Position numbers and translations under genes: made by a program. The notes under the pieces are model-generated. The model saw only the letters and a program-made list of their open reading frames with translations. It was not told the origin of the DNA and did not search any database. A stretch of DNA of 64,000 nucleotides from Epiperipatus broadwayi (lineage: Eukaryota; Onychophora; Udeonychophora; Euonychophora; Peripatidae), in the NCBI GenBank assembly GCA_028023455.1, contig JAQFVV010000276.1, forward strand, positions 574,545-638,544, in the 5' to 3' direction. Shown one piece after another: positions 1-11,014 of this stretch (its first letter is position 1; the number at the start of each line of letters is the position of its first letter).

Positions 1-3000
1 AATTTCTATAAATTATATTAAGAAAATATTGTGTTTCTTTTCAAATAATAAAATAATAAATTCATATTGTGCAAATATTATGTACATTCACATTATCTGT
101 TGTCAAATGCTGTGGTGTAAAATAATGAATTCGACACACTTTTAAACAATTTAAACAAATTTATTTACATCAACTTAACAAATAATTTATTTACACTATT
201 TACATTTACAAATGGAACTAAAGAAAATAAAACAAAAATAAGAAAACTGATAATACAAGATTTTACACTGTTACTATTTCCATAATCATAACTAGATAAT
301 TTATACATTTATTAAATGTTCTATCAATAACATTTAATTAAGTTTATGACTTTAATTTAAACCAACATCATTTGTTATCAATTAATATAAGAAAAGGTTT
401 ATGTGAAATATCATTCATGTAGCATATATGTAAATAAACAGACTTTAATAATTAAAATGCTACTTCACTGAAGTCTTACTGCTATTTAGATTATAATATA
501 CTAGTATGTATTACATTTACTATTAATATTACTCAAAGATCAATTAATGTATAAACTGATATAGCTTTATAATATAATGACAATTATTGATTATAATTAT
601 TTATGTCCTTCCGATGTAATGTCATACCACATGTCTTATCAAAATATGCAATATGTATATGTTCTTTTAAAAACAATATCTAAAATTATTCAACAATTTC
701 AAATTTTATAACGTATTATATTAAATAAAATTCTATGATTCTTTTTATTTAAGCCATTACTCTTCTTTACTTGTTATTCTTATTCCTTCCTAATAAACTT
801 CTACCTACAAAAGTCATTTTGTCCTTATTTAACTTCAGAAAATAGATGACCAATTTTTTAAAAAAAAATAATATTTATCTAAAATCTCATATACCTTCAT
901 CGTCTATATACGTTAAGCCTTCAATCAAAATATAAATTTCTACACAAAATTAACTTAACTTATCTAATAAAATAAAAATAAAAATAAAATATAGATTTTA
1001 TATACTTCTTACTAACTTGAAAAGAAAAATAAATAACTTACACTAATAATAAATCTAATTCCTAATATTGTAACGAAAACATTAAAATTTATTCACGAAA
1101 GAATCATATAATTATTTCTAGGTTCTCATATCACGTTGTACTAAATTTACATCATCAATTTAAAATATGCATATTAAAATAAAACTGCTATTATTAATAT
1201 TATGCGTGTATATTATTTAAATATTAATACATTCATTCAACAATCAAATAACATTTGGTTGATCTAAAGAAAACATAGTAAATACATCAAATTATTATTA
1301 TCACAAAATTTTTACCATAAATGATACTTCAATGTACAGTTCATCACACGATGTCCTCCAAGATTTCAGTTTTACAAAATAATTTCACATTTACACTCAA
1401 CAATTATTCTTTAAAATATTATGTGTTGTATAATTATAAAATAAACTTTATGCAATGAAAAGTTATATTAATATTTAGTTATCATTTTTTAAAAATGTAA
1501 ATGTACCTTTCCTATTTTTAATAAATCAATAATTAATTAACCATTTATGTTAGTTAATAAATAAAACATATTACATAACATCCAACGGTGTCTTCTTTCA
1601 TCCATAATAGTTCTTTTTCCTAGGCACAATTTTTCACCAAACATTACTTCCTTTTCCGGTATATCACGTGTTTTTTAAAAGTTTTTATGGAATAAATGAA
1701 AACGTTCTTTTTTTTAAAAATAAAAAATAAAAATCAAAGTCAGTTCCACCATAAAAATAAAATAATAATTAAAATAGTTTATGGAATCCAGATTCATTTC
1801 TTTTTTAAGGAAAAAAAATATTATTATTTAAAAGTTATTATTTTTAGAATTAGTCTATAGTTTACAAAGTTTTTATTTACTTATTTTTAATTGATTTGGA
1901 TATCCACGTATATTTGATTTGCGCATTCCTTAACAGATATTCAGGTAAGATTACTTTTAGAGTCTTCTGTACGACCAGCGTTCAGACTTTATTACTTTAA
2001 TAATTTTTACTTATAAGTATTTCTTTATCCATTAAATTTCCAATTTATTTGCCTTTTAAAATTGTCAGAATTTAGTCTTTTTACACCATAAAGACTTAAC
2101 AAGGCAAGCATTTATGTAATCATTATTATTTACCATCTTTACTAAGTTATATACTTAGATTTATAATTTATAAATACTTTCTTCATAAAGAAGTATTTCT
2201 CATTCTTTTAAATATCTATTTTATAAAAATTAATTACCATTAGCTTTTAAATTTATACAAAATCCAACATATTACTTTTATGCATCTAATAACTCTCCTA
2301 GTTAATCCAGCGTCTGTTAAATTTTTAGTATAAAGTCTCCAATACATTTTATCCTGATACGATGTTTCCATGACTATTCGATAGTAAATTGAGCTTCGAT
2401 CGAGACGATAGGAAATTATAATTAAAATTAACACTGCATATTTGTCGGTAAACTTTTATAAATTATTTTAAAAACTACTCTCTTATAATTTTAAAACGAT
2501 TTTGAGAGCGTCTATATAATTACTTAGCTATTTCTAATAGCACACTTTACTTTTAGATTTTCAATCACTATCCCCTCCAAACAATTGAACCTTGGTTTTA
2601 TACCCGAAGAAACTCCTCACTTGATTGGTAAATTAAACAATCGACTTGCTAGCTTATTTACATATTTTACCAACAAGACAGAATTAAAAATAAATAATGA
2701 CGTATTTAATATTTATTATTTATCACATTATTAAATCCTTAAATTAATCTTTGTCATTTATTTAAATCCATTAAACATTTTTTTTAAAATATACTTTCTT
2801 ACTTAATTTCATTTTTAACTATTATAAGATTATTTTTATAAACAAATTAAGTCTATTTTTATTCGTTACGTTTTTAAACAGTATTTTAAAAATCAGATTT
2901 AAATGTTTCACATTAATTATTTTTTTTTTTATCTCATGATAGCCAAAAATAATATTTATAAAATTTTTATAACAGAATTTTTAAAATAGTTTTGCAACTT

Positions 3001-3500
3001 TACTAAAAAAAAACTCCCAAGCATGTGTGTATATGTCTAACTAACATCTGTTTTGCAACAGAGCTACAAAAGCGCTTGTAATAATCTCAAAAATAAACTA
3101 ACAATTCATTTTTTAAAAAATAAATATTTTTGAAATAAATAATATCTTATAATAATTTTTAAAATAATACTTCGATATTATTAAAATCAAATATTAATCT
3201 TCTGTCATATACTACTAATAATTAAAATATTTATATTCATTTTTATTAAATTTTAATCTTTATCAACTTAATAAATATATGCATTTAATTTTAACTTGTC
3301 TTTTAAAAACGTAACTTTAAACATTTATTTATTAAATTTATTAATGCAGTATTGGTCATGGCCAGTTTTTCCAACCATATACCATTATCATTCCCGTTGA
3401 GAAGCGTCTCTCTCTATCATCAGCACAATTTTCACATATCAAATACTCATGAATTACTTTAATTACCTTGTTAAAAAAGATTATCATAAATAAAATTAAC
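1..3500. other. AT-rich tract, no gene recognised
   Basis: No protein-like reading frame, RNA gene or long repeat was recognised in this very AT-rich stretch. The one reusable motif is near the right end (about 3345-3382), where a short 'ggccag-tttttccaaccatat' type sequence occurs that is seen again, inverted, near 35978-36014. The stretch ends at the assembly gap. Confidence 0.6.
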
Positions 3501-4000
3501 NNNNNNNNNNNNNNNNNNNNNNNNNNNNNNNNNNNNNNNNNNNNNNNNNNNNNNNNNNNNNNNNNNNNNNNNNNNNNNNNNNNNNNNNNNNNNNNNNNNN
3601 NNNNNNNNNNNNNNNNNNNNNNNNNNNNNNNNNNNNNNNNNNNNNNNNNNNNNNNNNNNNNNNNNNNNNNNNNNNNNNNNNNNNNNNNNNNNNNNNNNNN
3701 NNNNNNNNNNNNNNNNNNNNNNNNNNNNNNNNNNNNNNNNNNNNNNNNNNNNNNNNNNNNNNNNNNNNNNNNNNNNNNNNNNNNNNNNNNNNNNNNNNNN
3801 NNNNNNNNNNNNNNNNNNNNNNNNNNNNNNNNNNNNNNNNNNNNNNNNNNNNNNNNNNNNNNNNNNNNNNNNNNNNNNNNNNNNNNNNNNNNNNNNNNNN
3901 NNNNNNNNNNNNNNNNNNNNNNNNNNNNNNNNNNNNNNNNNNNNNNNNNNNNNNNNNNNNNNNNNNNNNNNNNNNNNNNNNNNNNNNNNNNNNNNNNNNN
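3501..4000. other. Assembly gap (500 N)
   Basis: Exactly 500 unknown bases. The round length suggests a placeholder gap of unspecified true size. Reading frames that run through it carry no information. Confidence 0.99.
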
Positions 4001-5371
4001 GACTGACTCCGTTGCACCACTAGAGGTCAGTTATTGTAATTGCTAAGACTTTTTTCAAATGATTTATTTTTTATTAATCCTGGGGCCAATATGAAAATCA
4101 CAATAATATATCAGAAAAGATGTTCACACATTTATAACAATCAATAGCTAAAATCTGTGTTAACCTAAATTTCACTGTTTTTATTTGTTTGCATTTAAAG
4201 TATGCTAGGAAATGTTATTGTAAATACTAAAGATGAAAGACGATTGTTTATTTATAGAAACAGAGAACTGACTGTGTTTGTAAATTTCTATTACAAATAA
4301 TAACTTGCATTTTGTATTAGATTACTACATATCATCATTCTTAGGTATTCCTATAAAAAAAAATTAAAATACTGTTCTAGATATAGACTTTACTATGACT
4401 ATATAAATCAATCTAAGAACACCAAATACATTTACTTATAGATGAGGCCCGTTATTCTGTTGTTTTTCTTTTTTTTATATTTTGTGATGGTTTCTTTTAG
4501 TTTCTTCTAGAAAACTTTTCTTTTGTGGACATATTCCAACATCATGCTTAGTTGCAGAGCTTTACTTTTTTAAAAAGTGGTTTTCAGAAAGAAAGTTTTA
4601 TGTATTCTTTGCCATGTCTCCTCCACTAAAAATAAGCTACATTGTCTTTTTTACAATGTTTTTGTAAGTATAAATTAATTGATGTGTCTGTAAAAACCAT
4701 GCTAAAATTTTCCTTAAAGCCCTTAAACTCTAAACCATTTTTAGGAAGTTTTACATTATTCATTGCTACACATGTCCAATCTAATGAAAATGTGCTTTTA
4801 CAATAATGAAATTTATACTATGATTATCAGTAAGTTAAAAAAATATTTTCAATAGTCTTATGATCTTATCATTAATTTTTTTTTCTAATGTTTTTGTGTT
4901 TTATCAAAAAAAGTATCTACATTCCACTTCCATACAATAATTTAGGTAAACTAGCAACACTATAGATAGCTAATTTTGTTGTAGTAATTACTTTCCTGTA
5001 ATGAAATACCCAGTTTTAACTTTCTTTAAATAATAGTGAATTAAAGCCCACTTTAATGTCAACCTTCCCATCCTACCCATGTTAATCAAAGTCACTCTGA
5101 CTCCTCATGTACAGGACATAATCTATTTACATACATATACAAGGGATGGGTAGACCTTAAAGCACTATATTTTGAAATATGAATTCGTCTACAGTGCAGG
5201 CTTTTTATAATGGAAAAAAATATGAAAAAGTATCAATGGTGTTTTATTTGTTAGTGATCACAAACTTACAACCTGCTTGATGATTTTAAAAGACTCTCTG
5301 AATAAGTCGTGGCATAATTAGGATTATTATTCATGAACTTTTTTGCTTCTCTGTGCTGATGGGTATTAGAA
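4001..5371. other. Non-coding tract, nothing recognised
   Basis: AT-rich sequence without a convincing reading frame, repeat structure or RNA gene. It lies between the gap and the foldback that starts near 5372. Confidence 0.5.
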
Positions 5372-5800
5372 ATAATACCACTTTGAAACTGTATTCTATT
5401 AAATCTTAAATATTGAAATACAACATTATTCAAACTAAGAGCTCGAAATTTAAATAATCAACGATTTTAACCTTACTAGTAAACAAACACGTTTACTACT
5501 ATTATATAAAAACAAATTAAACTTCAGTAATTTTAATCTTTAACTACCTAACTCAATTATATTATATGTTATTATTTTAGTTTAGCGTTAGCACTGGGAT
5601 TATTTTCATATATAATTGTGTTAGATTGTCTAAAGATTAAATTTACTAATGTTTAGTTTATATTTATATACTAGAGTAAACATGTTTGTTTACTAGCAAT
5701 GTTAAGATCAATGCTTATTTAAATTTCAAACTCTTTGTTTGAATTAGTTTGTATTTCAATATTTAAGATTTAATAGCATACACTTTCAAAGTGGTATAAT
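5372..5800. repeat. Long foldback (inverted repeat, arms about 200 bp)
   Basis: The segment from about 5372 to 5574 is repeated in inverted form from about 5600 to 5800. The outer ends read 'taataccactttgaaac' on the left and 'tttcaaagtggtata' on the right, and matching continues inward through the 'gtttactag' region and the 'caattata' region almost to a central 24-base loop around 5576-5599. The arms differ by scattered substitutions and small indels, so this is an old element. There is no coding capacity. This is the layout of a foldback or MITE-type DNA transposon. The family is unknown, and a duplicated target site could not be fixed. Confidence 0.8.
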
Positions 5801-6229
5801 TTTGAGACTGCCTATTTTAAAATATGGACTTTAATAATATATTTATCTTACAGAGGGATTAACCATTTGGAGTGATTTAATATGTAATATTTATTTCAGT
5901 TTAGCATTAGCATGATCTTTATCTCGTTTCAGAATATCGTTCTTGATAGTCCTAATAGATAATATACCATAGATTCTAAAGTTTTTACCCCTAGTATTAG
6001 AGTTACAATAATCATAAATTTTACTCCTCAGTTTCTGAGATGATTTTATTTTAATTAATCCAACATCTTAGATAATACAGCCTTCATTTTAAGGATAAAT
6101 TAAATAAAATAAAAATTAGAGACCAGACGCAGATATATTTTCTGATATTTATGCAGTGATTTGACTTCTTTCTTATAATAAGCATGATTGTAGTCATCGG
6201 TAAAAACATTTATTTTTCAATATCTATTT

Positions 6230-6234
<5 letters not shown>

Positions 6235-6316
<82 letters not shown>
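6235..6316. repeat. (TA)n microsatellite
   Basis: About 80 bases of uninterrupted TA dinucleotide immediately left of the hairpin element at 6320. Long TA arrays flank several of the inverted-repeat elements in this window. Confidence 0.98.
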
Positions 6317-6319
<3 letters not shown>

Positions 6320-6320
<1 letters not shown>

Positions 6321-6498
6321 TAATACATTTAACTGTTTACAAACTATTATAAACAGTCCTTAAATCTGTAGAAGTACTTTAGGTTAATTTCTTAAACCTG
6401 CCTCAATGGCAGTTGAGGCAGGTTTAAGAAATTAACCGAAAGTACTTCTGCGGATTTAAGGATTGTTTATAATACTTTGTAAACCGTTAAATTTATTA
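6320..6498. repeat. Near-perfect 180-bp hairpin, MITE-like
   Basis: The left arm (about 6320-6406) is the reverse complement of the right arm (about 6413-6498), with a six-base loop at 6407-6412 (tggcag). The inner 30 bp around 'aacctgcctcaa' and 'ttgaggcaggtt' pair perfectly, and the outer parts differ at a few positions. It starts directly after a long (TA)n array. There is no reading frame. This is probably a small non-autonomous foldback transposon, though the RNA could equally fold into a long hairpin. Confidence 0.88.
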
Positions 6499-7436
6499 CT
6501 TCAATTTTAATTACAATTTTGTTTTAATAAAAGAACATTTTATTTATATTATATATGTGTGTAAAAAAGATTTCAAAAAAAAGATACATAACAGAGGAAA
6601 AGATATAACCTTTAATTAGCCTTATTTTTATATTATAAAATAATACAAATTGTATATATTAGTTTTTTATAAGTTATAACACCTCTTAAACTGATAACCT
6701 TTATATGATATTACAACAGTTAATTTTTCTGAGTAACATTTTATGTATTTATGTTTGTCTTTTTCCAATATAATCATTGCTTTAAAACTAAATTATAAAT
6801 TTATATTTGATTGGATAACATTTTTAAAAGTATTTTAATAAATAATGTTCAACAATCAACATAATAAATGTTGTCAAGGCTTGTCTGGTTATGCTCACTC
6901 TAGTTATTTCACTCATATTATATAATGGCAAACGAAACATAGGGTATTTATAAAATCATTGATGGTCAACATTTTTCAAAAAACATCTCCCACTTGAAAC
7001 AGTATTAAACAGATATATATGAAAAAGAAAATAAATATTAAAAAGATTAGTAAAATAATTTAAAATATGGAATATGTGGAAAATTAAATATGCATACATA
7101 GAAATATCAGATATTGAAATGAATAAAAAAAATATATCAAAAGAAATTTTAAAATTAAAAAAAAAATTATAATTGAAACAAACAAAAGACTAAAAAAAAT
7201 CATAGAGATCATAAAAAAGAATAAAAGTAAGCATTTGAAGACCTTTATCAAAATATAACAATGCTTGAGAAATTAAATCAAATGAGATTCATATGAATTC
7301 CCTTTATGTAGATAATTAATAATGCCAAATTACAGAAACATAGATTCAATCATATTTTTTTGTATATAAATAAACAATTAATCCTCTGTTAAACTATTAA
7401 AATATTTAGATACTCTGAAAACAAAAGAAAGTAGAT

Positions 7437-8120
7437 TCCTGTTTTTATTTGCAAAGTATATTTGTCAATAGAGGATAATAACTCTTAAAAAGTGTGTCAA
7501 TACAGTGATTATATATCGTTTCGACTGTATTAACTCATATTTACAAATTTGATATTTGACTATTTATTTACAATATATTAAAATAAGTAGAAAGTATTTC
7601 TACTTTGTGAAATTTAATAATTAGTCATATTAAATGAAACTATTTTAACATACAATTTGGATTGAATTTTTGTCGTATTTTATATCATTTATCAAATCTG
7701 TTATCTTTGCTGAAATTGGTAAAGCAACTAAAAATCAATTTTTTTTATTTGAAAAACAGATTTCACAATAAAGGATGATGTGCTAATATAAATAGTGATT
7801 ATAAAGTCCATTATTTCAGTGATTAATTATTATTAGAGCTGTATTGACTGATCATCACAAGTTTGGTATTTATTGTTTCTTCACGGGTGTAAAAATGAAC
7901 AAAAATTAGTTCTATTTTGTTAACTTTAATAATTAGTAATATTGAATGAAGTTTGGTTAAATCTAATTCATTCTAAATATTTTCTCCATTTAATACAATT
8001 TGTCAAATCTGCTATCCTTAAAAATACGAGGGGAAGTAATTGTCAGTAAATTAATTTTTATTTACAAAGAATATTTCACAATAATACATGGAAAATTCAT
8101 TATTTCAATGGTTATATATA
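7437..8120. repeat. Diverged tandem repeat, unit about 300 bp, two full copies and a partial
   Basis: Three blocks line up: starts near 7442, 7742 and 8056, each beginning with 'tttttattt' followed by a variant of 'caaagtatattt' or 'acagatttcacaata'. Shared landmarks in units 1 and 2 are 'gctgtattgac' or 'gactgtattaac', 'aataattagt.atatt.aatgaa' and 'catttatcaaatctg.tatc'. Identity looks like roughly 65-75%. The third unit breaks off at a TA-rich stretch near 8115. No reading frame is kept between units, so this is a satellite-like or segmental tandem array rather than a gene. Confidence 0.65.
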
Positions 8121-8147
8121 TATATATGTATGTATGTTATTAAAAAC

Positions 8148-8281
8148 CAGTCAACACTTAAACAATTGAAATATCAATAACAATCAACAATTTCAAACTG
8201 TTATCAAGGCAACCTCCCTTTAACAATAAAGGTTGAATCCCTAATGGTCTAGTAGATTTACATAGACAGTAAATCATTATT
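8148..8281 (+). repeat. Dispersed repeat Y, copy 1
   Basis: The sequence from 'ccagtcaacactta' through 'caacaatttcaaactgtt', 'caaggcaacctcc' and 'aataaaggt' to 'atcattattacactta' recurs in the same order and orientation at 41896-42100. Outside these blocks the two loci differ. Copy 2 is interrupted by the ~2-kb transposable element at 42107. The origin is unknown and there is no coding frame. Confidence 0.7.
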
Positions 8282-8359
8282 ACACTTATGTATATATATA
8301 TATTGATACGAGAATTTATTACACTTATGTATATATATATATTGATACGAGAATTTTCA
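8282..8359. repeat. 39-bp unit in two tandem copies
   Basis: A 39-base unit starting 'acacttatg', followed by TA repeats and 'ttgatacgagaattt', occurs twice in a row with almost no difference, so the duplication is recent. It adjoins repeat Y. Confidence 0.9.
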
Positions 8360-8456
8360 AGGGTTACAGATATAAATAATATATTTTGTGTTTCATCCAT
8401 ATTTGATTTTGATTATAAATATATTGACGATGCTTTCAGCTTCACTACACAAACCA

Positions 8457-8870
8457 TCAACTGGGTGATAAAATATTAGAAAAATGACTGTAGAGGTGCT
8501 ATAAACACTGGCTTACATTCTATCTAGATATGACATTTTCTACCAATTTTACATCAGTGAAAGGATTGAGATATTAAAAAGACCAAATTGTATAAATATT
8601 TTACATCAGTGAAAGGATTGAGATATTAAAAAGACCAAATTGTATAAATAAATGTGATGATACATTAAAACTTTCTCCTATTTGGGGAAAAAAATTAAAA
8701 TCAAATTACTCTAAAATTTATCTGACTTTTATTTTTTGAATTTTATATACCTGTTTTTTTTTGTTTGTTTGTTTTTGTTTGTTTTTTGTGATTTTTTAAT
8801 ATTGTTATAAAACAGTTTTTTCAGTGCCTCTATAGTAAAATGAAGAACGAGATAAAGTATTGCCAATAGT
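8457..8870. mobile_element. Inverted-repeat element (MITE-like), relative of 24750-25025
   Basis: The left end 'tcaactgggtgataaaatatt' with 'gtagaggtgctataaacactgg' matches the left terminal repeat of the element at 24750. On the right, 'cagtgcctctatagtaaa' near 8822 is a decayed inverse of the same terminal repeat. The interior holds a 52-bp tandem duplication and a (TTTG)n stretch, which explains its greater length. No protein is encoded. The right boundary is uncertain. Confidence 0.55.
8548..8651. repeat. 52-bp perfect tandem duplication
   Basis: The 52-base unit around 'acatcagtgaaaggattgag' and 'aagaccaaattgtataaat' is present twice head to tail with no visible difference (starts at about 8551 and 8603). 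It lies inside the MITE-like element. The perfect identity points to a recent event or an assembly duplication. Confidence 0.93.
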
Positions 8871-9201
8871 CTTAGGACTGTGAGGATTTTAGCTATTTTT
8901 TATTGTTTTTACCTTCTAATAAGTAATAATTAAATATCTACTTATCAAACAATAATTGGATAGCTAGCTAGATTATTTGTGAATAGCTTTCTAAAAAAAT
9001 CTAAAGTTTGTTATGATTTTAAAAAAAATTACAGACTTTTTCAGCTTTGACTTGAATCCCAGAATTGGGCATAACATGTAAATTTATTGACCACTATAAA
9101 CGTGCCTCTTTCATATACTAGATTTTATTTTAAGATTTCTTTTCATAGGCTTTTAAATTTATTTCATTTTTTTAATAAAACAAAAGTTATTTCTGGTACC
9201 A

Positions 9202-9231
9202 TTTCTTTACTTTTAATTTTTTTATTTGTAG
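9202..9231 (+). promoter_or_regulatory. Probable 3' splice site upstream of the GPCR coding exon
   Basis: A 25-30-base pyrimidine-rich run ends in 'ttatttgtag' about 30 bases before the GPCR start codon. This is a good 3' splice site by general metazoan consensus. It suggests that the coding exon is the last exon, joined to one or more non-coding 5' exons further upstream that could not be located. Confidence 0.5.
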
Positions 9232-9261
9232 GTAGAAAAAGTGATTTATGACTAACACTGC

Positions 9262-10248
9262 ATGGTGAAAAAAATGTTTAATAGCTCAATACTAGATTTA
9301 TCAGTGAATGACAGTGATGATTATATACTTCCACCTCCCATGCAACTTACGTGGTATAACCTTTCTTTTATAATATTCGAATTAGTCTGCTCCATATTCA
9401 CTCTTTTCGCCAACTTAGCTATAATTGCAGTTATTATTAAAACCAAAACGCTTCAAACTCCATTTAATTTATATATTCTCAATTTATCTATAGCAGACAT
9501 GGTTATTGGATTTCCCATAATGCCTTGTATTACAATATACTCATATTATGGTTATTGGCCATATCCTTTGGTCACTTGTTACTTTTTGGTTTTTTTCTAT
9601 TTCCTGATGACAATGGAAAGTGTTTTTACCTTAACTACCATTTCTTTTGATAGATTTTGGTCTGTGACATGGAGTATACACTACCGTCAACATCGATCGT
9701 TAAAAAATTCTATCAAATTAATTGCTTGCACGTGGTTCTATAATGTTTTCGTTTGGATACCAGCATTTTATTTTGACCGTATTAATCAAAAAAATTCATA
9801 CAACTGTGCTTATAGGGCGGCTGATCCTTTAAACAGACCGTATATAATAATGATGTCATTTCTTAGTTATTATTTGCCTGTTTTTATTATGGTAGCTAGT
9901 TATATTAGAGTGTCAATTTTAATGGTCAGGAGAAAAAAACAAATCGATGCTGTAGCGGCCTCTGCTGTTGGTAACAAAGAAGAAAATGAACGGATGCAGA
10001 GAAGGCAAAAAAAGGAAATGAAAACTTTTGTTTTATTAGGGCATATAATTGTGATATTTTTAATTTGTTGGGTTCCATTTTACATTTGGCTGATGATAAC
10101 AAACTTTTATCCCTTGTTTTTTTCTTCGGCAGCCTCTAAGTTTGTATGGTGGCTTGCTGATGCAAATTCAATGTTTAATCCTGTAATGTACACACTAAGT
10201 AATGAAGACTTCAGAACTGGTTTAAAAGCAATGTTTAAACGAAGTTAA
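9262..10248 (+). CDS. Class A GPCR, muscarinic/histamine H3-like, intronless coding exon
   Basis: This encodes a 328-residue plasma-membrane receptor expected to signal through a G protein. The seven membrane helices lie at about residues 36-60, 70-90, 103-127, 149-170, 194-218, 254-277 and 290-313. Family marks visible are N51 (1.50), D79 (2.50), C106 with C182 in loop 2, a DRF motif at 130-132, W158, YLPVFIM with P206, CWVP at 269-272, and NPVMY at 306-310. The short N-tail has NSS and NDS glycosylation sites. The closest pattern is the muscarinic and histamine H3/H4 branch (SFDRFxSVT, YLPVxIM, DRF for DRY). Oddly, position 3.32, the amine-binding aspartate, is Tyr113, while position 7.43 is Asp300. 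The muscarinic Asn at 6.52 is Tyr274. The third inner loop is short, about 35 residues. An in-frame TAA lies three codons before ATG 9262; Met5 is an alternative start. The gene appears intact, and the ligand is unknown. Confidence 0.93.
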   Translation: MVKKMFNSSILDLSVNDSDDYILPPPMQLTWYNLSFIIFELVCSIFTLFANLAIIAVIIKTKTLQTPFNLYILNLSIADMVIGFPIMPCITIYSYYGYWPYPLVTCYFLVFFYFLMTMESVFTLTTISFDRFWSVTWSIHYRQHRSLKNSIKLIACTWFYNVFVWIPAFYFDRINQKNSYNCAYRAADPLNRPYIIMMSFLSYYLPVFIMVASYIRVSILMVRRKKQIDAVAASAVGNKEENERMQRRQKKEMKTFVLLGHIIVIFLICWVPFYIWLMITNFYPLFFSSAASKFVWWLADANSMFNPVMYTLSNEDFRTGLKAMFKRS

Positions 10249-10296
10249 ATTTCACTGAGGAAATTAAATAAGAATACATATAATGCCTTTAAAGAA

Positions 10297-10302
10297 AATA
10301 AA
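10297..10302 (+). terminator. AATAAA polyadenylation signal of the GPCR
   Basis: A canonical AATAAA lies 49 bases after the GPCR stop codon, followed by T-rich sequence, giving a very short 3' untranslated region. In DNA this AT-rich the hexamer is common by chance, so its position is the main support. Confidence 0.5.
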
Positions 10303-10439
10303 TTTAATCATTAATATTTTTATATTTTATTTACCTGGAGTCTAGATGTAATTCAGGGAATTTGAACACAACTTTCAAACTCCCTTCAGCTATCCACTCT
10401 ATCTCATACAACCGATGCACATGACCATACACACATAAA

Positions 10440-10610
10440 AAAGATAAATGATTTGCCATATATGTATTTTGTGCTAAATAAGCACTCACAAGTTTGTTCA
10501 GATCATCATTCACACGCATATATAATCAGTGATTGGCTCTGTATTAAGATAGAAAATATTCACACTTTAATGGACAGGTTTCAATCTACTCCACCAAATT
10601 ATCATTTAAC
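10440..10610 (+). repeat. Single arm of foldback repeat X
   Basis: 'gataaatgattt', then 'tgtattttgtgctaaataagcactca', then 'gttcagat.atcat', then 'aatcagt', 'tattaagatag' and 'actttaatggacaggttt' follow the same order as the left arm of the foldback at 13645-15855. Here there is only one arm, without the inverted partner and without the nested element. It begins about 140 bases after the GPCR polyadenylation signal. Confidence 0.65.
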
Positions 10611-11014
10611 ATGTTTAAAACCTTTTCCTTACATATGTTCATTAACTTGTACAGTATATAAAATCCAAGTTATCTTTTTAAAACTAAAATTTAAACAAAT
10701 AAACTACTTCTCCAAATAAGTTTAACAACCCATTCAATTAATTTACCTGTTGGAAACTTTTAAATTGCAATATCGCACAAAAAGTCAGCCAATCAATCTA
10801 TTCCTCCTAAGACAACTATTTCTGAACTTAAGAGTATTTCATCAGTTAGTTGTGGATTTAGTATTTACAAACGTGAGTGGTTACAGTTGAGAGGGGTGGG
10901 GTGTAGACTGAATTTTTATATTATACAATAATTTCATAGTTTGATTTAACTAACAGAAAAATGTATTGGATTAGTTTGCTTAAAAGTATTTGGAAAAACA
11001 AATATATATATATA

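Noticed and set aside
3468-4046. Open frames on both strands across the gap
   Set aside because: They are almost entirely unknown bases; the few real codons at the edges have no meaning.
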